A program made the position numbers and the translations under genes. A model generated the notes under the pieces. That model had not been told where the DNA came from. It worked only from the letters and a program-made list of their open reading frames with translations, and did not search any database. A stretch of DNA of 64,000 bases from Chryseobacterium sp. (lineage in GTDB: Bacteria > Bacteroidota > Bacteroidia > Flavobacteriales > Weeksellaceae), in assembly GCF_029240215.1 (NCBI RefSeq), contig NZ_JARBTK010000003.1, forward strand, positions 310,001-374,000. The letters are read 5' to 3'. Of the stretch, positions 1-8,923 are shown in pieces (the first letter of the stretch is position 1; the number at the start of each line of letters is the position of its first letter).

Positions 1-86
1 TCTTTCGGAACTGCAAATGTAAAAACAAGCGAACTTTCAAAAAAAGCTTCTACAGCAAACGGATGGTTTTTTAAAAATTTCAGCAT
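1..86 (-). CDS. DUF2071-like (YqjF-type) protein, N-terminal fragment
   Basis: On the minus strand an ATG at 86-84 opens a frame that stays open to the window edge and reads MLKFLKNHPFAVEAFF followed by ESSLVFTFAVPK. This resembles the start of DUF2071 proteins, whose function is not established. The start overlaps the DoxX-like stop in the arrangement ATGCTGA, which suggests translational coupling. The plus-strand frame over the same bases is also open to 102 but gives less protein-like sequence. Only 28 residues are visible, so the family assignment is tentative. Confidence 0.55.
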   Translation of the reverse strand, partial: MLKFLKNHPFAVEAFFESSLVFTFAVPK

Positions 87-463
87 GATATTGAAGTTTT
101 AGTTTTTAAATAAAATTCATTAAAGTAAATGAGAAGAATAAAAAGGAAAGCGAAAAGTGAATTGTAATGACCCCAGAGTAATAAGTCAGGAACTACAATA
201 AATTCTAGTATATTCATGAATGCAATGACGATGATTTGTATGACTGAATTAAGTTTTGATTTAATTCCTGATAAAATCCATACCGCCATGATTATTTCTG
301 AAAATCCGATGAGGACAGTTAAAAATCTTGAATGGTCGTGGCTTAGAATTCTTGAAACAATTTCCTCGTGACGAGGAACAAAGTTCAGAACTTTACAAAT
401 AAGACCGTTAATGAGCCAGACCGCTGCAATGAAATAACGTAAGATCTTATAAATTTTATTCAT
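80..463 (-). CDS. DoxX-like small membrane protein
   Basis: This is a 127-residue hydrophobic protein with about four predicted membrane segments, beginning MNKIYKILRYFIAAVWLINGL and containing a central FSEIIMAVWILSG segment. The length, the segment layout and the early conserved W-L-x-N-G-L motif fit the DoxX-like family (DoxX_3 type), which has no settled biochemical role. The start is an ATG at 463. Its stop overlaps the start of the downstream DUF2071-like gene by seven bases, so the two probably form a coupled pair. A Bacteroidetes-type promoter lies just upstream at 488-518. The family call rests on pattern recognition alone. Confidence 0.7.
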   Translation of the reverse strand: MNKIYKILRYFIAAVWLINGLICKVLNFVPRHEEIVSRILSHDHSRFLTVLIGFSEIIMAVWILSGIKSKLNSVIQIIVIAFMNILEFIVVPDLLLWGHYNSLFAFLFILLIYFNEFYLKTKTSISC

Positions 464-487
464 TTTAAAAGTGTTTTAATTTCTAAA

Positions 488-518
488 CAAATATAAATAA
501 AACTTTTTGAACTTTCAG
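488..518 (-). promoter_or_regulatory. Candidate promoter for the DoxX-like gene
   Basis: On the minus strand a TATATTTG box (488-495) matches the Bacteroidetes -7 consensus TAnnTTTG. About 20 bp upstream is a CTG (516-518) in place of the usual TTG. Transcription would start near 481, about 18 bases before the ATG. Confidence 0.45.
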
Positions 519-608
519 TAATTATTGAAAATTAATTATAAAAAAATAATTTATCAGATTTTTAGTCCAATAAACTATTTATTTTTTAATTATATTTTAT
601 GATCAATT

Positions 609-1433
609 TTATCTTACAGCAGGAAGTTTTGCTTCTCTTTTCTGAACTTTTTTATAAGTGTAAGCACACATTAAAATACTGAATTCATAGAGGAAAAGAA
701 GCGGTAAAGCTGCCATCATCATACTCAAAACGTCGGCAGGAGTGATAATTGCGGCAACGACCATGATTAAAACAATTGCGTGTCTTCTGTATTTTTTCAT
801 GAAAGCAGGATTCAAAATTCCGATGCTTGTTAGGAAATAGATTAAAACGGGGAAAAGAAAAACCACACCCATTCCTAAAACTACCTGCAGGAAAAGAGTT
901 GTATAATCACTCAAATCGTAAAGTGGAATGATAATGTCTGAAATTTTAAAAATAACTCCAAAATTTACTGCAAATGGTAATATTAAATAATATCCGCACA
1001 AAACTCCCGTCATAAAAAGAATCCACACAGAATTGATAATAAAGATTGAGTTTTTTCTTTCATTTGGGTGTAAAGCCGGACTGATAAATCGCCATAATTC
1101 CCAGACAATGTAAGGAAAACCAATTACAAGACCGCCAAAAATAGAAACCGCCATCATCACATTAAACTGTTGATATAATCTCTGTACACGCACCGGAAAT
1201 TCTTTGGGAAGTTCAATACTGTCTTCACCCAAAATCATTCTGGAAAAATGATTAACAATTTTAAAAGTAGGAAAATCATTTCTGGTAGGTCCGAAAAAAA
1301 CGTGATCCATAATCCAGTTGATGTTGAATCCAACGACTACGGCAGCAATAATAATAGCGATAATTGAACGGATAAGATGACCTCTCAGTTCACCAATATG
1401 CCCAAAAAAGGACATTTCTTTACCTTCACTCAC
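609..1433 (-). CDS. tatC: Twin-arginine translocase subunit TatC
   Basis: TatC is the multispanning inner-membrane receptor of the Tat pathway, which exports folded proteins carrying twin-arginine signal peptides. The 274-residue product has the family N-terminus EMSFFGHIGELRGHLIRS, including the Glu of the signal-binding surface. It also has the WRFISPALHPNER motif before the third membrane segment and about six membrane helices. The start used is GTG at 1433. An ATG at 1415 (MSFFGH) is the alternative, but flavobacterial TatC proteins usually carry a few residues before EMSF. It lies 87 bp downstream of kdsD on the same strand. TatA/B are not in this window. Confidence 0.93.
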   Translation of the reverse strand: MSEGKEMSFFGHIGELRGHLIRSIIAIIIAAVVVGFNINWIMDHVFFGPTRNDFPTFKIVNHFSRMILGEDSIELPKEFPVRVQRLYQQFNVMMAVSIFGGLVIGFPYIVWELWRFISPALHPNERKNSIFIINSVWILFMTGVLCGYYLILPFAVNFGVIFKISDIIIPLYDLSDYTTLFLQVVLGMGVVFLFPVLIYFLTSIGILNPAFMKKYRRHAIVLIMVVAAIITPADVLSMMMAALPLLFLYEFSILMCAYTYKKVQKREAKLPAVR

Positions 1434-1520
1434 AGATTTTTTTTTAATGTTGTCAAATTTATGAAAAAGATGTTACAAATCGGAAAATAGAATTTCGAAG
1501 GTTAATCTTTTAATTTTTAT

Positions 1521-2480
1521 CTAATTAATTCCTTCGTCCAAAAGTTTATGAATATCAATAATCCCAAAATACTGACCGTTGTCGGTAACAATCAGCTGTC
1601 CGATATTGTTGTCTTTTAAAAGTTTCATCGCTGCTTTTGCCAAAAAATCCTTTTCAATGGTTTTAGGATTTGCAGACATGATATCTTTAGCCAAAACTTT
1701 AGAAATATCGTCACCGTTCAGCAACATTCTACGCAAATCTCCATCAGTGATGACCCCAACGATTTTTTCTTCGTTCGTGACAACCGTAATTCCGTGGCTT
1801 GAAGCACTGATCGAGATAATTACGTCTCTGATTGAAGATTCTTCAGTAACCTGAGGTTTTTGTGATGAAACAAACTGCTCAACTCTTGCCGTTAAATTTT
1901 TACCCAAACTTCCACCGGGATGAAATTTTGCAAAATCATTTTCTTTGAAATCATTAAGCTCCATTAAACAGATTGCCAAAGCGTCTCCTAAGGCCATTTG
2001 TAGAGTGGTAGAACTTGTAGGAGCCAATTTATTCGGGCAGGCTTCCAGATCAACATGAGTATCAAGAATAACATCAGAATATTCTGCCAGTTTACTTTTT
2101 CGGTTTCCGGTCATTCCTATTAAAGAAGAAGAATAATCTTTCAGATAAGTTACAAGATTGGTGATTTCGGGGGAATTCCCTGAATTGGATATACACAAAA
2201 CAACGTCCTGCTTCTGAATAACCCCCAAATCGCCGTGAATAGCTTCTGAAGCGTGCAAAAACTGTGACGGAGTTCCTGTAGAATTTAAAGTGGCAACGAT
2301 TTTATTTCCGACGTGAGCAGATTTCCCAATTCCTACGACAATTAATTTTCCTTGTGCAGAATGAATGATTTCTACTGCCTTTACAAAGTCATCGTTTATT
2401 CTGTTTTTTAATTTTTCTAATTCTGCAATTTCTATAGCTAACGTGCTCTTGGCGATTGAAATAATGTTTGATGTATCCAT
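1521..2480 (-). CDS. kdsD: Arabinose-5-phosphate isomerase (KdsD/KpsF family)
   Basis: This 319-residue protein has an N-terminal SIS sugar-isomerase domain (about residues 35-170; VVGIGKSAHVGNKI and CISNSGNSPEI motifs) and two C-terminal CBS domains (about 205-319; GVITDGDLRRML, GIIDIHKLL). This is the architecture and length of D-arabinose 5-phosphate isomerases, which convert ribulose 5-phosphate to arabinose 5-phosphate for Kdo synthesis and lipopolysaccharide assembly. The start is ATG at 2480, divergent from recQ, and tatC follows on the same strand. No other Kdo gene is in the window, so substrate specificity rests on family resemblance. Confidence 0.92.
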   Translation of the reverse strand: MDTSNIISIAKSTLAIEIAELEKLKNRINDDFVKAVEIIHSAQGKLIVVGIGKSAHVGNKIVATLNSTGTPSQFLHASEAIHGDLGVIQKQDVVLCISNSGNSPEITNLVTYLKDYSSSLIGMTGNRKSKLAEYSDVILDTHVDLEACPNKLAPTSSTTLQMALGDALAICLMELNDFKENDFAKFHPGGSLGKNLTARVEQFVSSQKPQVTEESSIRDVIISISASSHGITVVTNEEKIVGVITDGDLRRMLLNGDDISKVLAKDIMSANPKTIEKDFLAKAAMKLLKDNNIGQLIVTDNGQYFGIIDIHKLLDEGIN

Positions 2481-2598
2481 TTTTCCGATATGATTTCTGT
2501 CTAAAATATTCCAAAGTGAAACTGCATTTTTTAAGAATTTTTAACGCAGGTTTTATTTTTATTAAATCTGTTTACTTTTATTTTCAGTAAAAAAGTTA

Positions 2599-2606
2599 TA
2601 ACTTTG
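2599..2606 (+). promoter_or_regulatory. Candidate -7 box for recQ
   Basis: TAACTTTG matches the Bacteroidetes -7 consensus TAnnTTTG and would start transcription about 25 bases before the recQ ATG. No good -33 TTG is seen at the right distance, so this is tentative. Confidence 0.35.
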
Positions 2607-2638
2607 GGTTAGATGCAAATTTAGCAATACAAATTTAG

Positions 2639-4843
2639 ATGAGCGCAAAAAAAGCCAATTTATCAGGCGAGTTAAAGAAATACTTCGGTTTTTCTACTTT
2701 CAAAGGTCAGCAGGAACTTATTATTGAAGAACTGTTACAGGGCAAAGACATTTTTGTCTTGATGCCTACAGGAGGAGGGAAATCTTTGTGTTATCAACTT
2801 CCCGCCCTTATTTCAGAAGGAACTGCTATTGTAGTTTCTCCATTGATTGCTTTAATGAAAAATCAGGTAGACGCCGTGAACGGTTTGTCTTCTGAAAATG
2901 GAGTAGCTCATGTTCTTAATTCTTCTCTTAACAAAACTCAGACCAAACAGGTTTTTGATGATATAAAAAGCGGAAAAACAAAACTTCTCTATGTAGCTCC
3001 GGAATCTCTGATCAAAGAAGATTATCTTGAATTTTTCAGGGATGTCAAAATTTCATTTGTTGCCATTGATGAGGCACACTGTATCTCAGAATGGGGGCAC
3101 GATTTCAGACCTGAATACAGAAATTTAAAATCAATAATCGACAAAATTGCCGATGTTCCGGTTATTGCTCTTACGGCAACAGCAACTCCAAAAGTTCAGG
3201 ATGATATTCAGAAAACTTTGGGAATGACGGATGCTTTGGTTTTTAAAGAAAGCTTTAACAGAGCTAATTTATATTATGAAGTTCGTCCGAAAGTAAATGT
3301 TGATAAAGAAATTGTAAAATTTATCAATAAACATAAAGGAAAATCTGGAATTGTTTACTGTTTGAGCCGAAGAAAAGTAGAGGAATTTTCTCAGCTTTTA
3401 CAGGTTAACGGAATCAACGCTCTTCCTTATCATGCGGGTTTAGACCAAAAAGTAAGAGTGACGAATCAGGATAAATTTCTAATGGAAGAAGCCGATGTTA
3501 TCGTTGCGACTATTGCCTTTGGGATGGGAATCGACAAGCCAGATGTGCGTTTTGTGATTCATTACGACTTTCCAAAATCTCTTGAAAGTTACTATCAGGA
3601 AACAGGTCGTGCAGGAAGAGATGGGGGAGAAGGTCACTGTTTGGCATTCTACGATCCGAAAGATATTGAAAAATTAGAAAAATTCTTAGCTCAGAAGCCT
3701 GTTTCGGAGCGAGAAATTGGATTACAGCTTTTAAATGAAGTGGTAGGTTATGCCGAAACTTCCATGAGCAGAAGACAATATATACTGTATTATTTTGGAG
3801 AGACTTTCGACCCGGTAAAAGGTGAAGGAGCCAATATGTGTGACAACGCATCAAATCCGCTAAAATTAAAAGATGCAACTAAGGATCTTGAAAAAGTTCT
3901 GGAACTGATCAGGGAAACCAATGAAAAGTTCAAATCTAAAGATCTGATTTCTGTAATTGTTGGAAAAGAAAATGCAGTTACAAAATCTTATAAGCTTGAG
4001 CAGACTTCATTTTTCGGCTTTGGAAAAGATGAAAAAGACAATTACTGGAAAACGATTTTGAGACAGGCAACCGTTCAGAATTTTTTACAGAAAGATATTG
4101 AAACCTATGGTGTTCTGAAAATTTCTCCAAAAGGTCATCAGGTTATCGAAGGAAAGTTCAAAGAATCTTTTTTAATAGCTGAAGACCGCGAATTTGATCT
4201 TTCACAAACCAAAGCAGATAGTGACCAGGTACAAATGCAGGCAGCTGGAGGTTTGGACCAGAATTTATTTGGTCAGTTGAAGGAACTCAGAAAAAAAGTT
4301 GCCAAAAAGCATGGAATTCCACCCTATACGGTTTTCATGGACCCGAGTTTGGAAGACATGACCGTTCAGTACCCAATTACGCTCGAAGAAATTGCAAAAA
4401 TCTACGGTGTTGGCGAAGGAAAGGCAAAAAAATACGGTAAAGAATTCGCTGATTTTATTTCTAAATATGTTGAGGACAATAATATAGAACGTACTCAGGA
4501 TATGGTACTGAAAAATGTGGCAAATAAATCGAGCCATAAAGTTTTTATTATTCAAAGCACTGATAAAAAAATTGACCTTGAAGATATTGCAAGAGCCAAA
4601 AATCTCTCGATGAACGATTTATTGAAAGAAATGGAAAGTATTGTTTATCAGGGAACAAAACTGAATATCGATTATTATATTGAAGAAAATTTTGATGAAG
4701 ATATTGTAGATGAATTCATGGAATTTATGACAGAATCTGAAAGCGACAGCATGAAAGTTTTGCTGGATGAATTTGGAGATGAACTTTCTGATGAAGAAGT
4801 CAGAATGTTGAGAATTAAGTTTATCAGTGACGTTGCCAATTAA
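2639..4843 (+). CDS. recQ: ATP-dependent DNA helicase RecQ
   Basis: RecQ unwinds recombination and replication intermediates 3'-5'. The 734-residue protein shows Walker A TGGGKS (residues 44-49), the DEAH box (144-147) followed by CISEWGHDFRPEY, the ETGRAGRDG motif VI (321-329), an RQC region and an HRDC domain (about 535-605). It ends with an acidic extension. The zinc-binding part of the RQC region (about 374-405) is degenerate: of the four cysteines in the E. coli pattern only C401 remains. I recall similar loss in other Bacteroidetes RecQ proteins, so it is probably lineage-typical and not damage. The start is ATG at 2639. Confidence 0.96.
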   Translation: MSAKKANLSGELKKYFGFSTFKGQQELIIEELLQGKDIFVLMPTGGGKSLCYQLPALISEGTAIVVSPLIALMKNQVDAVNGLSSENGVAHVLNSSLNKTQTKQVFDDIKSGKTKLLYVAPESLIKEDYLEFFRDVKISFVAIDEAHCISEWGHDFRPEYRNLKSIIDKIADVPVIALTATATPKVQDDIQKTLGMTDALVFKESFNRANLYYEVRPKVNVDKEIVKFINKHKGKSGIVYCLSRRKVEEFSQLLQVNGINALPYHAGLDQKVRVTNQDKFLMEEADVIVATIAFGMGIDKPDVRFVIHYDFPKSLESYYQETGRAGRDGGEGHCLAFYDPKDIEKLEKFLAQKPVSEREIGLQLLNEVVGYAETSMSRRQYILYYFGETFDPVKGEGANMCDNASNPLKLKDATKDLEKVLELIRETNEKFKSKDLISVIVGKENAVTKSYKLEQTSFFGFGKDEKDNYWKTILRQATVQNFLQKDIETYGVLKISPKGHQVIEGKFKESFLIAEDREFDLSQTKADSDQVQMQAAGGLDQNLFGQLKELRKKVAKKHGIPPYTVFMDPSLEDMTVQYPITLEEIAKIYGVGEGKAKKYGKEFADFISKYVEDNNIERTQDMVLKNVANKSSHKVFIIQSTDKKIDLEDIARAKNLSMNDLLKEMESIVYQGTKLNIDYYIEENFDEDIVDEFMEFMTESESDSMKVLLDEFGDELSDEEVRMLRIKFISDVAN

Positions 4844-4883
4844 AAAATACAGCCTTATCTAAATCTAGGGTAAGGTTTCTATT

Positions 4884-5969
4884 ATGAAAAAGAAAATTTC
4901 TGTCATGTTTATTCTGCCGGATCTTGAAACCGGAGGTGCAGAAAGAATCGTTACCACCATCGCAAACCATCTTTCAAGAGATAAGTTTGAGCCTAAGATT
5001 TTGCTTTTACGCAAACAGGGCGGTTACTTAGATTTTCTTAAAAATGATGTGGAGATTATTGACATCAATACTGAAAGAATCAGACATTCGTTAAAACCTA
5101 TTTTAAAAGAAATTTACCGCAGAAAACCAGATATTGTGTTTTCCGGATTTGGTGAAGTAAATGCATATTTGTCTTTATTTATCAAACTTTTTCCAAAAGT
5201 AAAATTCATTGCTAGAGAAACCAATGTTGTTTCGGAACACGTTACTAAAAAAGAGATCAGATTTTTCTATAATTTCTATAATAACTATCAGCAGATCATT
5301 GCACAGAGTGATGATATGATGAATGATCTGATTAATAATTTTAAAATCCACCGTTCAAAAATCATTAAAATTAATAATCCTGTTGATTTTGATTTTATTG
5401 ATGACAAACTCCAGTTTTCCCATAAACCTGAAAGCTTTAAATACAATTATAAAAATGTTGTAGCCATTGGAAATTTATCCGCCAGAAAAGGTTTTGACAA
5501 CCTACTGAAGGTGTTTTCAAGATTAAAAAATGAAAAAATCATTCTTCACATTTTAGGTGACGGAAAAGACCGGGAAATTCTTCATCAGATGAAAGATTTT
5601 TTAGGCTTAAAAAATGTCGTTTTCCACGGAAGACAAGAGAATCCTTATGAGTTTTTGAAATTTGCCGACTTGTTTATTCTTTCTTCAAGATATGAAGGTT
5701 TTCCCAATGTTTTGTTGGAAGCAGGAGCTTGCGGAACGTATTCTTTAGCCAATAATTGTCCTGGCGGAATCAACGAAATTATTCAGAATGATATCAACGG
5801 TGAAATTGGAAATATCGATAATCATGAAGATTTTGCACAGAAAATTTTGTCAATTTTACAGCAGAATTACGATAAAGAATGGATTGTTAATTCCATAAAA
5901 TCAAGGTTTTCAAAAGATATTATTTTAAATAATTACGAAAAGGTTTTGTTGGATTTGATGAAGAAATAA
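4884..5969 (+). CDS. GT4-type glycosyltransferase
   Basis: This 361-residue GT-B fold glycosyltransferase has the N-terminal acceptor domain opening ILPDLETGGAERIV. Its C-terminal nucleotide-sugar domain carries GNLSARKGFDNLL and the E-x7-E signature in SSRYEGFPNVLLEAGACG (about residues 272-289). Such enzymes retain anomeric configuration and build lipopolysaccharide, capsule or other surface glycans at the cytoplasmic face of the inner membrane. Donor and acceptor cannot be read from sequence. It starts 40 bp after recQ on the same strand and is not inside a polysaccharide cluster. Confidence 0.88.
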   Translation: MKKKISVMFILPDLETGGAERIVTTIANHLSRDKFEPKILLLRKQGGYLDFLKNDVEIIDINTERIRHSLKPILKEIYRRKPDIVFSGFGEVNAYLSLFIKLFPKVKFIARETNVVSEHVTKKEIRFFYNFYNNYQQIIAQSDDMMNDLINNFKIHRSKIIKINNPVDFDFIDDKLQFSHKPESFKYNYKNVVAIGNLSARKGFDNLLKVFSRLKNEKIILHILGDGKDREILHQMKDFLGLKNVVFHGRQENPYEFLKFADLFILSSRYEGFPNVLLEAGACGTYSLANNCPGGINEIIQNDINGEIGNIDNHEDFAQKILSILQQNYDKEWIVNSIKSRFSKDIILNNYEKVLLDLMKK

Positions 5970-6039
5970 AGATTTATTAAGTTCATAGATTTTTATATTT
6001 CCTTAAATTTGACTTTCAATAATTTAAAACAAAAATTTC

Positions 6040-6390
6040 ATGAATAAAATCCAAAAGTTGGGATGTATATGCGAAAAACCTGAATTACATCACACGGATT
6101 ACAGAACTTCAGATGTAGGAATAGATGAAACTAATGGAAGATATGCTGAGGTAAGTATTTTACAATGCAAACTGTGCCAGAGAATCTGGCTTAAATATCT
6201 TGTGGAATTTGAAAGTTTTACAAAATCAGGGAGATGGTACAAAGGAATTATTGCAAAAAAAGAAGTTGCCGGAATGAAACCCGAAAATGCTGTTGAATAT
6301 TTGGAAAATCTTGACTGGTATATTTATGGAGGTTCTTATTTTGAGAGTACAGGAACATTCGGACAAGGGAAACTGAATGTTGATTTATAA
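6040..6390 (+). CDS. Hypothetical protein with paired cysteine motifs
   Basis: This is a 116-residue cytosolic protein I do not recognise. Cysteines at 9 and 11 (GCICEKPE) and at 43 and 46 (LQCKLCQRIW) could make a zinc ribbon. The C-terminal half is rich in aromatic residues (NLDWYIYGGSYFESTG). A TAAATTTG box at 6004-6011 upstream suggests its own promoter. It sits between a glycosyltransferase and lpdA, neither of which explains its role. Confidence 0.75.
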   Translation: MNKIQKLGCICEKPELHHTDYRTSDVGIDETNGRYAEVSILQCKLCQRIWLKYLVEFESFTKSGRWYKGIIAKKEVAGMKPENAVEYLENLDWYIYGGSYFESTGTFGQGKLNVDL

Positions 6391-6428
6391 TATCTTCAAA
6401 TTTTTGCTTTAAACTTGACAAATCTCAC

Positions 6429-6459
6429 TTTGCAGCGTGGCAATTTATCAGTAAATTTG
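6429..6459 (+). promoter_or_regulatory. Promoter for lpdA
   Basis: TTTG at 6429-6432, a spacer of exactly 19 bp, and TAAATTTG at 6452-6459 match the Bacteroidetes primary sigma consensus fully. Transcription should start near 6466, about 35 bases before the lpdA ATG. Confidence 0.65.
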
Positions 6460-6500
6460 TAATGATCTAAGAATAGCTAATAATAAATTATAAAAATAAA

Positions 6501-7904
6501 ATGAGTCAATTCGATGTTACCGTAATAGGTTCTGGTCCTGGAGGTTATGTAGCTGCAATACGCGCTGCGCAATTAGGTTTCAAAACAGCAATTATTGAAA
6601 AATATTCAACTTTAGGCGGAACTTGTCTTAACGTTGGATGTATTCCTTCAAAAGCACTTCTTGACAGTTCTGAGCATTTCGAAAACGCAAAACACAATTT
6701 TGAAAACCACGGAATTATCATTAATGAGCCAAAAGCGGATATCGCAAGAATGATTGCGAGAAAAAATGAAGTGGTTGAGCAGACTACAAAAGGAATCAAC
6801 TTCTTGATGGACAAAAACAAAATTACCGTTTTTGAAGGTCTTGGAAGTTTTGAATCTGCAACTCAGGTTAAAGTTACAAAAACCGACGGTTCTGTTGAAA
6901 CGATCGATTCTAAATATACAATCATTGCAACAGGTTCTAAACCTTCATCTTTGCCTTTCATCACTTTAGATAAAGAAAGAGTAATTACTTCTACGGAAGC
7001 TTTAAATTTAAAAGAAATTCCTAAACATTTGGTAGTAATCGGAGGCGGGGTAATCGGTCTTGAATTAGGTTCAGTTTATTTGAGACTTGGAGCTCAGGTT
7101 ACTGTGGTTGAATTTATGGACAAAATTATTCCTACTATGGATGGAGCTTTAAGCAAGGAATTGACTAAAGTTCTTAAAAAACAAGGTATGAAATTCATGC
7201 TTTCTACAGCAGTTTCAGCGGTTGAAAGAAATGGAGATACTGTAAAAGTCACTGCAAAAGATAAAAAAGGAGAAGAAGTAACTATAGAAGGAGATTACTG
7301 CCTGGTTTCTGTAGGTAGAAAGCCTTACACAGACGGCCTTGGATTGGAGAAAGCAGGTGTAGAATTGGATGAAAGAGGAAGAGTGAAAACAAACGACCAT
7401 TTACAGACAAACGTTGCAAATATTTATGCAATCGGTGATGTAATAAAAGGGGCAATGTTGGCTCACAAAGCTGAAGAAGAAGGAGTTTTTGTTGCTGAAA
7501 CTTTGGCAGGACAAAAACCTCACATCAATTATAACCTGATTCCTGGAGTAGTTTATACTTGGCCAGAAGTTGCCGGAGTTGGTAAAACTGAAGAGCAACT
7601 GAAAGAAGAAGGTGTTGCTTACAAAATCGGAACTTTCCCAATGAGAGCTTTAGGTAGAAGCCGTGCAAGTGGTGATGTTGATGGTTTGGTGAAAATCATT
7701 GCAGACGAAAAAACTGATGAGGTTCTTGGTTTCCATATGATCGGAGCAAGAGCTGCTGATTTGGTAGCAGAAGGTGTAATCGCAATGGAATTCCGTGCAA
7801 GTGCAGAAGATATCGCAAGAAGTTCTCACGCTCATCCAACTTACGCAGAAGCCGTGAAAGAAGCTGCTTTGGATGCTACAGGTAAGAGAGCATTGCATAT
7901 GTAA
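6501..7904 (+). CDS. lpdA: Dihydrolipoyl dehydrogenase (E3)
   Basis: E3 reoxidises the dihydrolipoyl groups of 2-oxoacid dehydrogenase complexes using FAD and NAD+. The 467-residue protein begins with the FAD-binding GSGPGGYVAA. It has the redox-active disulfide in GGTCLNVGCIPSK (C42, C47), a second Rossmann motif VVIGGGVIGLELGSV, and the C-terminal catalytic HAHPTYAE (H445, E450). Length and motifs are standard. The gene stands alone between its own promoter and a strong terminator, and not next to E1/E2. The sucA-sucB pair at 52983-57090 is an obvious partner. Confidence 0.96.
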   Translation: MSQFDVTVIGSGPGGYVAAIRAAQLGFKTAIIEKYSTLGGTCLNVGCIPSKALLDSSEHFENAKHNFENHGIIINEPKADIARMIARKNEVVEQTTKGINFLMDKNKITVFEGLGSFESATQVKVTKTDGSVETIDSKYTIIATGSKPSSLPFITLDKERVITSTEALNLKEIPKHLVVIGGGVIGLELGSVYLRLGAQVTVVEFMDKIIPTMDGALSKELTKVLKKQGMKFMLSTAVSAVERNGDTVKVTAKDKKGEEVTIEGDYCLVSVGRKPYTDGLGLEKAGVELDERGRVKTNDHLQTNVANIYAIGDVIKGAMLAHKAEEEGVFVAETLAGQKPHINYNLIPGVVYTWPEVAGVGKTEEQLKEEGVAYKIGTFPMRALGRSRASGDVDGLVKIIADEKTDEVLGFHMIGARAADLVAEGVIAMEFRASAEDIARSSHAHPTYAEAVKEAALDATGKRALHM

Positions 7905-7929
7905 GATTTTTTTTAAAGATTTAAAAATT

Positions 7930-7961
7930 AAGACTGTTACTTTTTGTAGCAGTCTTTTTTT
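7930..7961 (+). terminator. Rho-independent terminator after lpdA
   Basis: An 11-bp stem (7930-7940 with 7946-7956, one G-T pair) closes a five-base T loop and is followed by a T run to 7961. It lies 25 bp after the lpdA stop. Confidence 0.85.
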
Positions 7962-8013
7962 ATGTTTAATAAAACTCAAACCTACCAATCTTAAAACTCT
8001 CCAACTTATTCCG

Positions 8014-8021
8014 TACCTTTG
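8014..8021 (+). promoter_or_regulatory. Candidate -7 box for the CvfB-like gene
   Basis: TACCTTTG matches TAnnTTTG and predicts a transcript start near 8028, only about 13 bases before the ATG at 8041. The box supports that ATG over any start further upstream, because an upstream start would not be transcribed from here. Confidence 0.4.
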
Positions 8022-8040
8022 CCAACTAAATTTATCATCA

Positions 8041-8865
8041 ATGCAACTCGGAAAAACTCAGACGTTAAAAATTTCAGAAAAAAATAGTTCAGGATGGATG
8101 CTTGAATCAGAGACAGGCGAAACCGCTTTTATGTCTAAAGTTTTCATTCGTGAGGAAAAAGAAATTGGCGATGAGATTGAAGTTTTCGTTTACCAGGATG
8201 ATCATAAACTAAAAGCAACGACCGAAACTCCTTTAGCGGAAGTTGGTGAATTTGCCGTGATGAGCTGTGTACAAAGCCTTCCAAGTGGTGCATTTATGGA
8301 TTGGGGAATCATCAAAGATCTTTTTATTCCTTACAAACAGCAGAAGACAAAAATTATTGAAGGTAAAAGATATCTTGTTAATCTTTACGTTGATGACGAA
8401 CTGGAATTAATTACCGGAACCACAAAATTCAAAAGAAATCCACAATATGAAAATCTGCCTTTCCAGAAAGGTGACAAAGTAGAGCTGATCATGATGAATG
8501 AAAGTGAACTTGGATGGAATGTTGTCATCAATAAAAAATATATCGGATTGGTCTATACATCTGATGTTTACAAAAAATTGTATCCGCTTTCTGAAGAAGA
8601 AGGCTACATCAAAACAATCCGTGAAGACGGAAAAATAGATGTTTCGCTTCAGCCTGAAGGTTTTGAAAATATCGATGAATTTAAACAGAAAATCCTCACC
8701 AAATTAGACGAGAATTTTGGTCTTCTTCATTTGTCTGATAAATCTTCACCGGAAGACATCAAAGCAGAATTGCAGATGAGTAAAAAGAACTTTAAGAAAG
8801 CAATCGGTGGTTTGTATAAAGATAAGATTGTTGATCTTTCTGATGATAAAATCAAGTTATTGTAA
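8041..8865 (+). CDS. CvfB-like S1 RNA-binding protein
   Basis: This 274-residue protein has tandem S1-like OB folds (GEFAVMSCVQSLPSGAFMDWG, then GDKVELIMMNESELGWNVVINKKYIGLVY) and a C-terminal winged helix (LLHLSDKSSPEDIKAELQMSKKNFKKAIGGLYK). That is the layout of the YitL/CvfB family, RNA-binding proteins implicated in virulence-factor expression in staphylococci. The target here is unknown. The frame is open upstream to 7873, but the family N-terminus, the lpdA terminator and a promoter box all lie inside that extension. The ATG at 8041 is therefore the start. Confidence 0.88.
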   Translation: MQLGKTQTLKISEKNSSGWMLESETGETAFMSKVFIREEKEIGDEIEVFVYQDDHKLKATTETPLAEVGEFAVMSCVQSLPSGAFMDWGIIKDLFIPYKQQKTKIIEGKRYLVNLYVDDELELITGTTKFKRNPQYENLPFQKGDKVELIMMNESELGWNVVINKKYIGLVYTSDVYKKLYPLSEEEGYIKTIREDGKIDVSLQPEGFENIDEFKQKILTKLDENFGLLHLSDKSSPEDIKAELQMSKKNFKKAIGGLYKDKIVDLSDDKIKLL

Positions 8866-8890
8866 ACGAAATTAATTTACCAAAAATATA

Positions 8891-8920
8891 AAAAAGGAGC
8901 AGAAATTTCTGCTCCTTTTT
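8891..8920. terminator. Bidirectional terminator between convergent genes
   Basis: A 30-bp perfect palindrome (15-bp arms, 8891-8905 and 8906-8920) has five A on one side and five T on the other. It can terminate both the CvfB-like gene (plus) and the T9SS cargo gene (minus). Confidence 0.85.
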
Positions 8921-8923
8921 TAT

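Noticed and set aside
1..102. Open plus-strand frame running from the window edge to a TAG at 102
   Set aside because: The opposite strand gives a more protein-like sequence with an ATG coupled to the DoxX-like stop, so the plus frame is taken as its shadow.
7873..8040. Longer N-terminus of the CvfB-like protein, overlapping the lpdA end
   Set aside because: It would include the lpdA terminator and a promoter box and has no family resemblance before the ATG at 8041.
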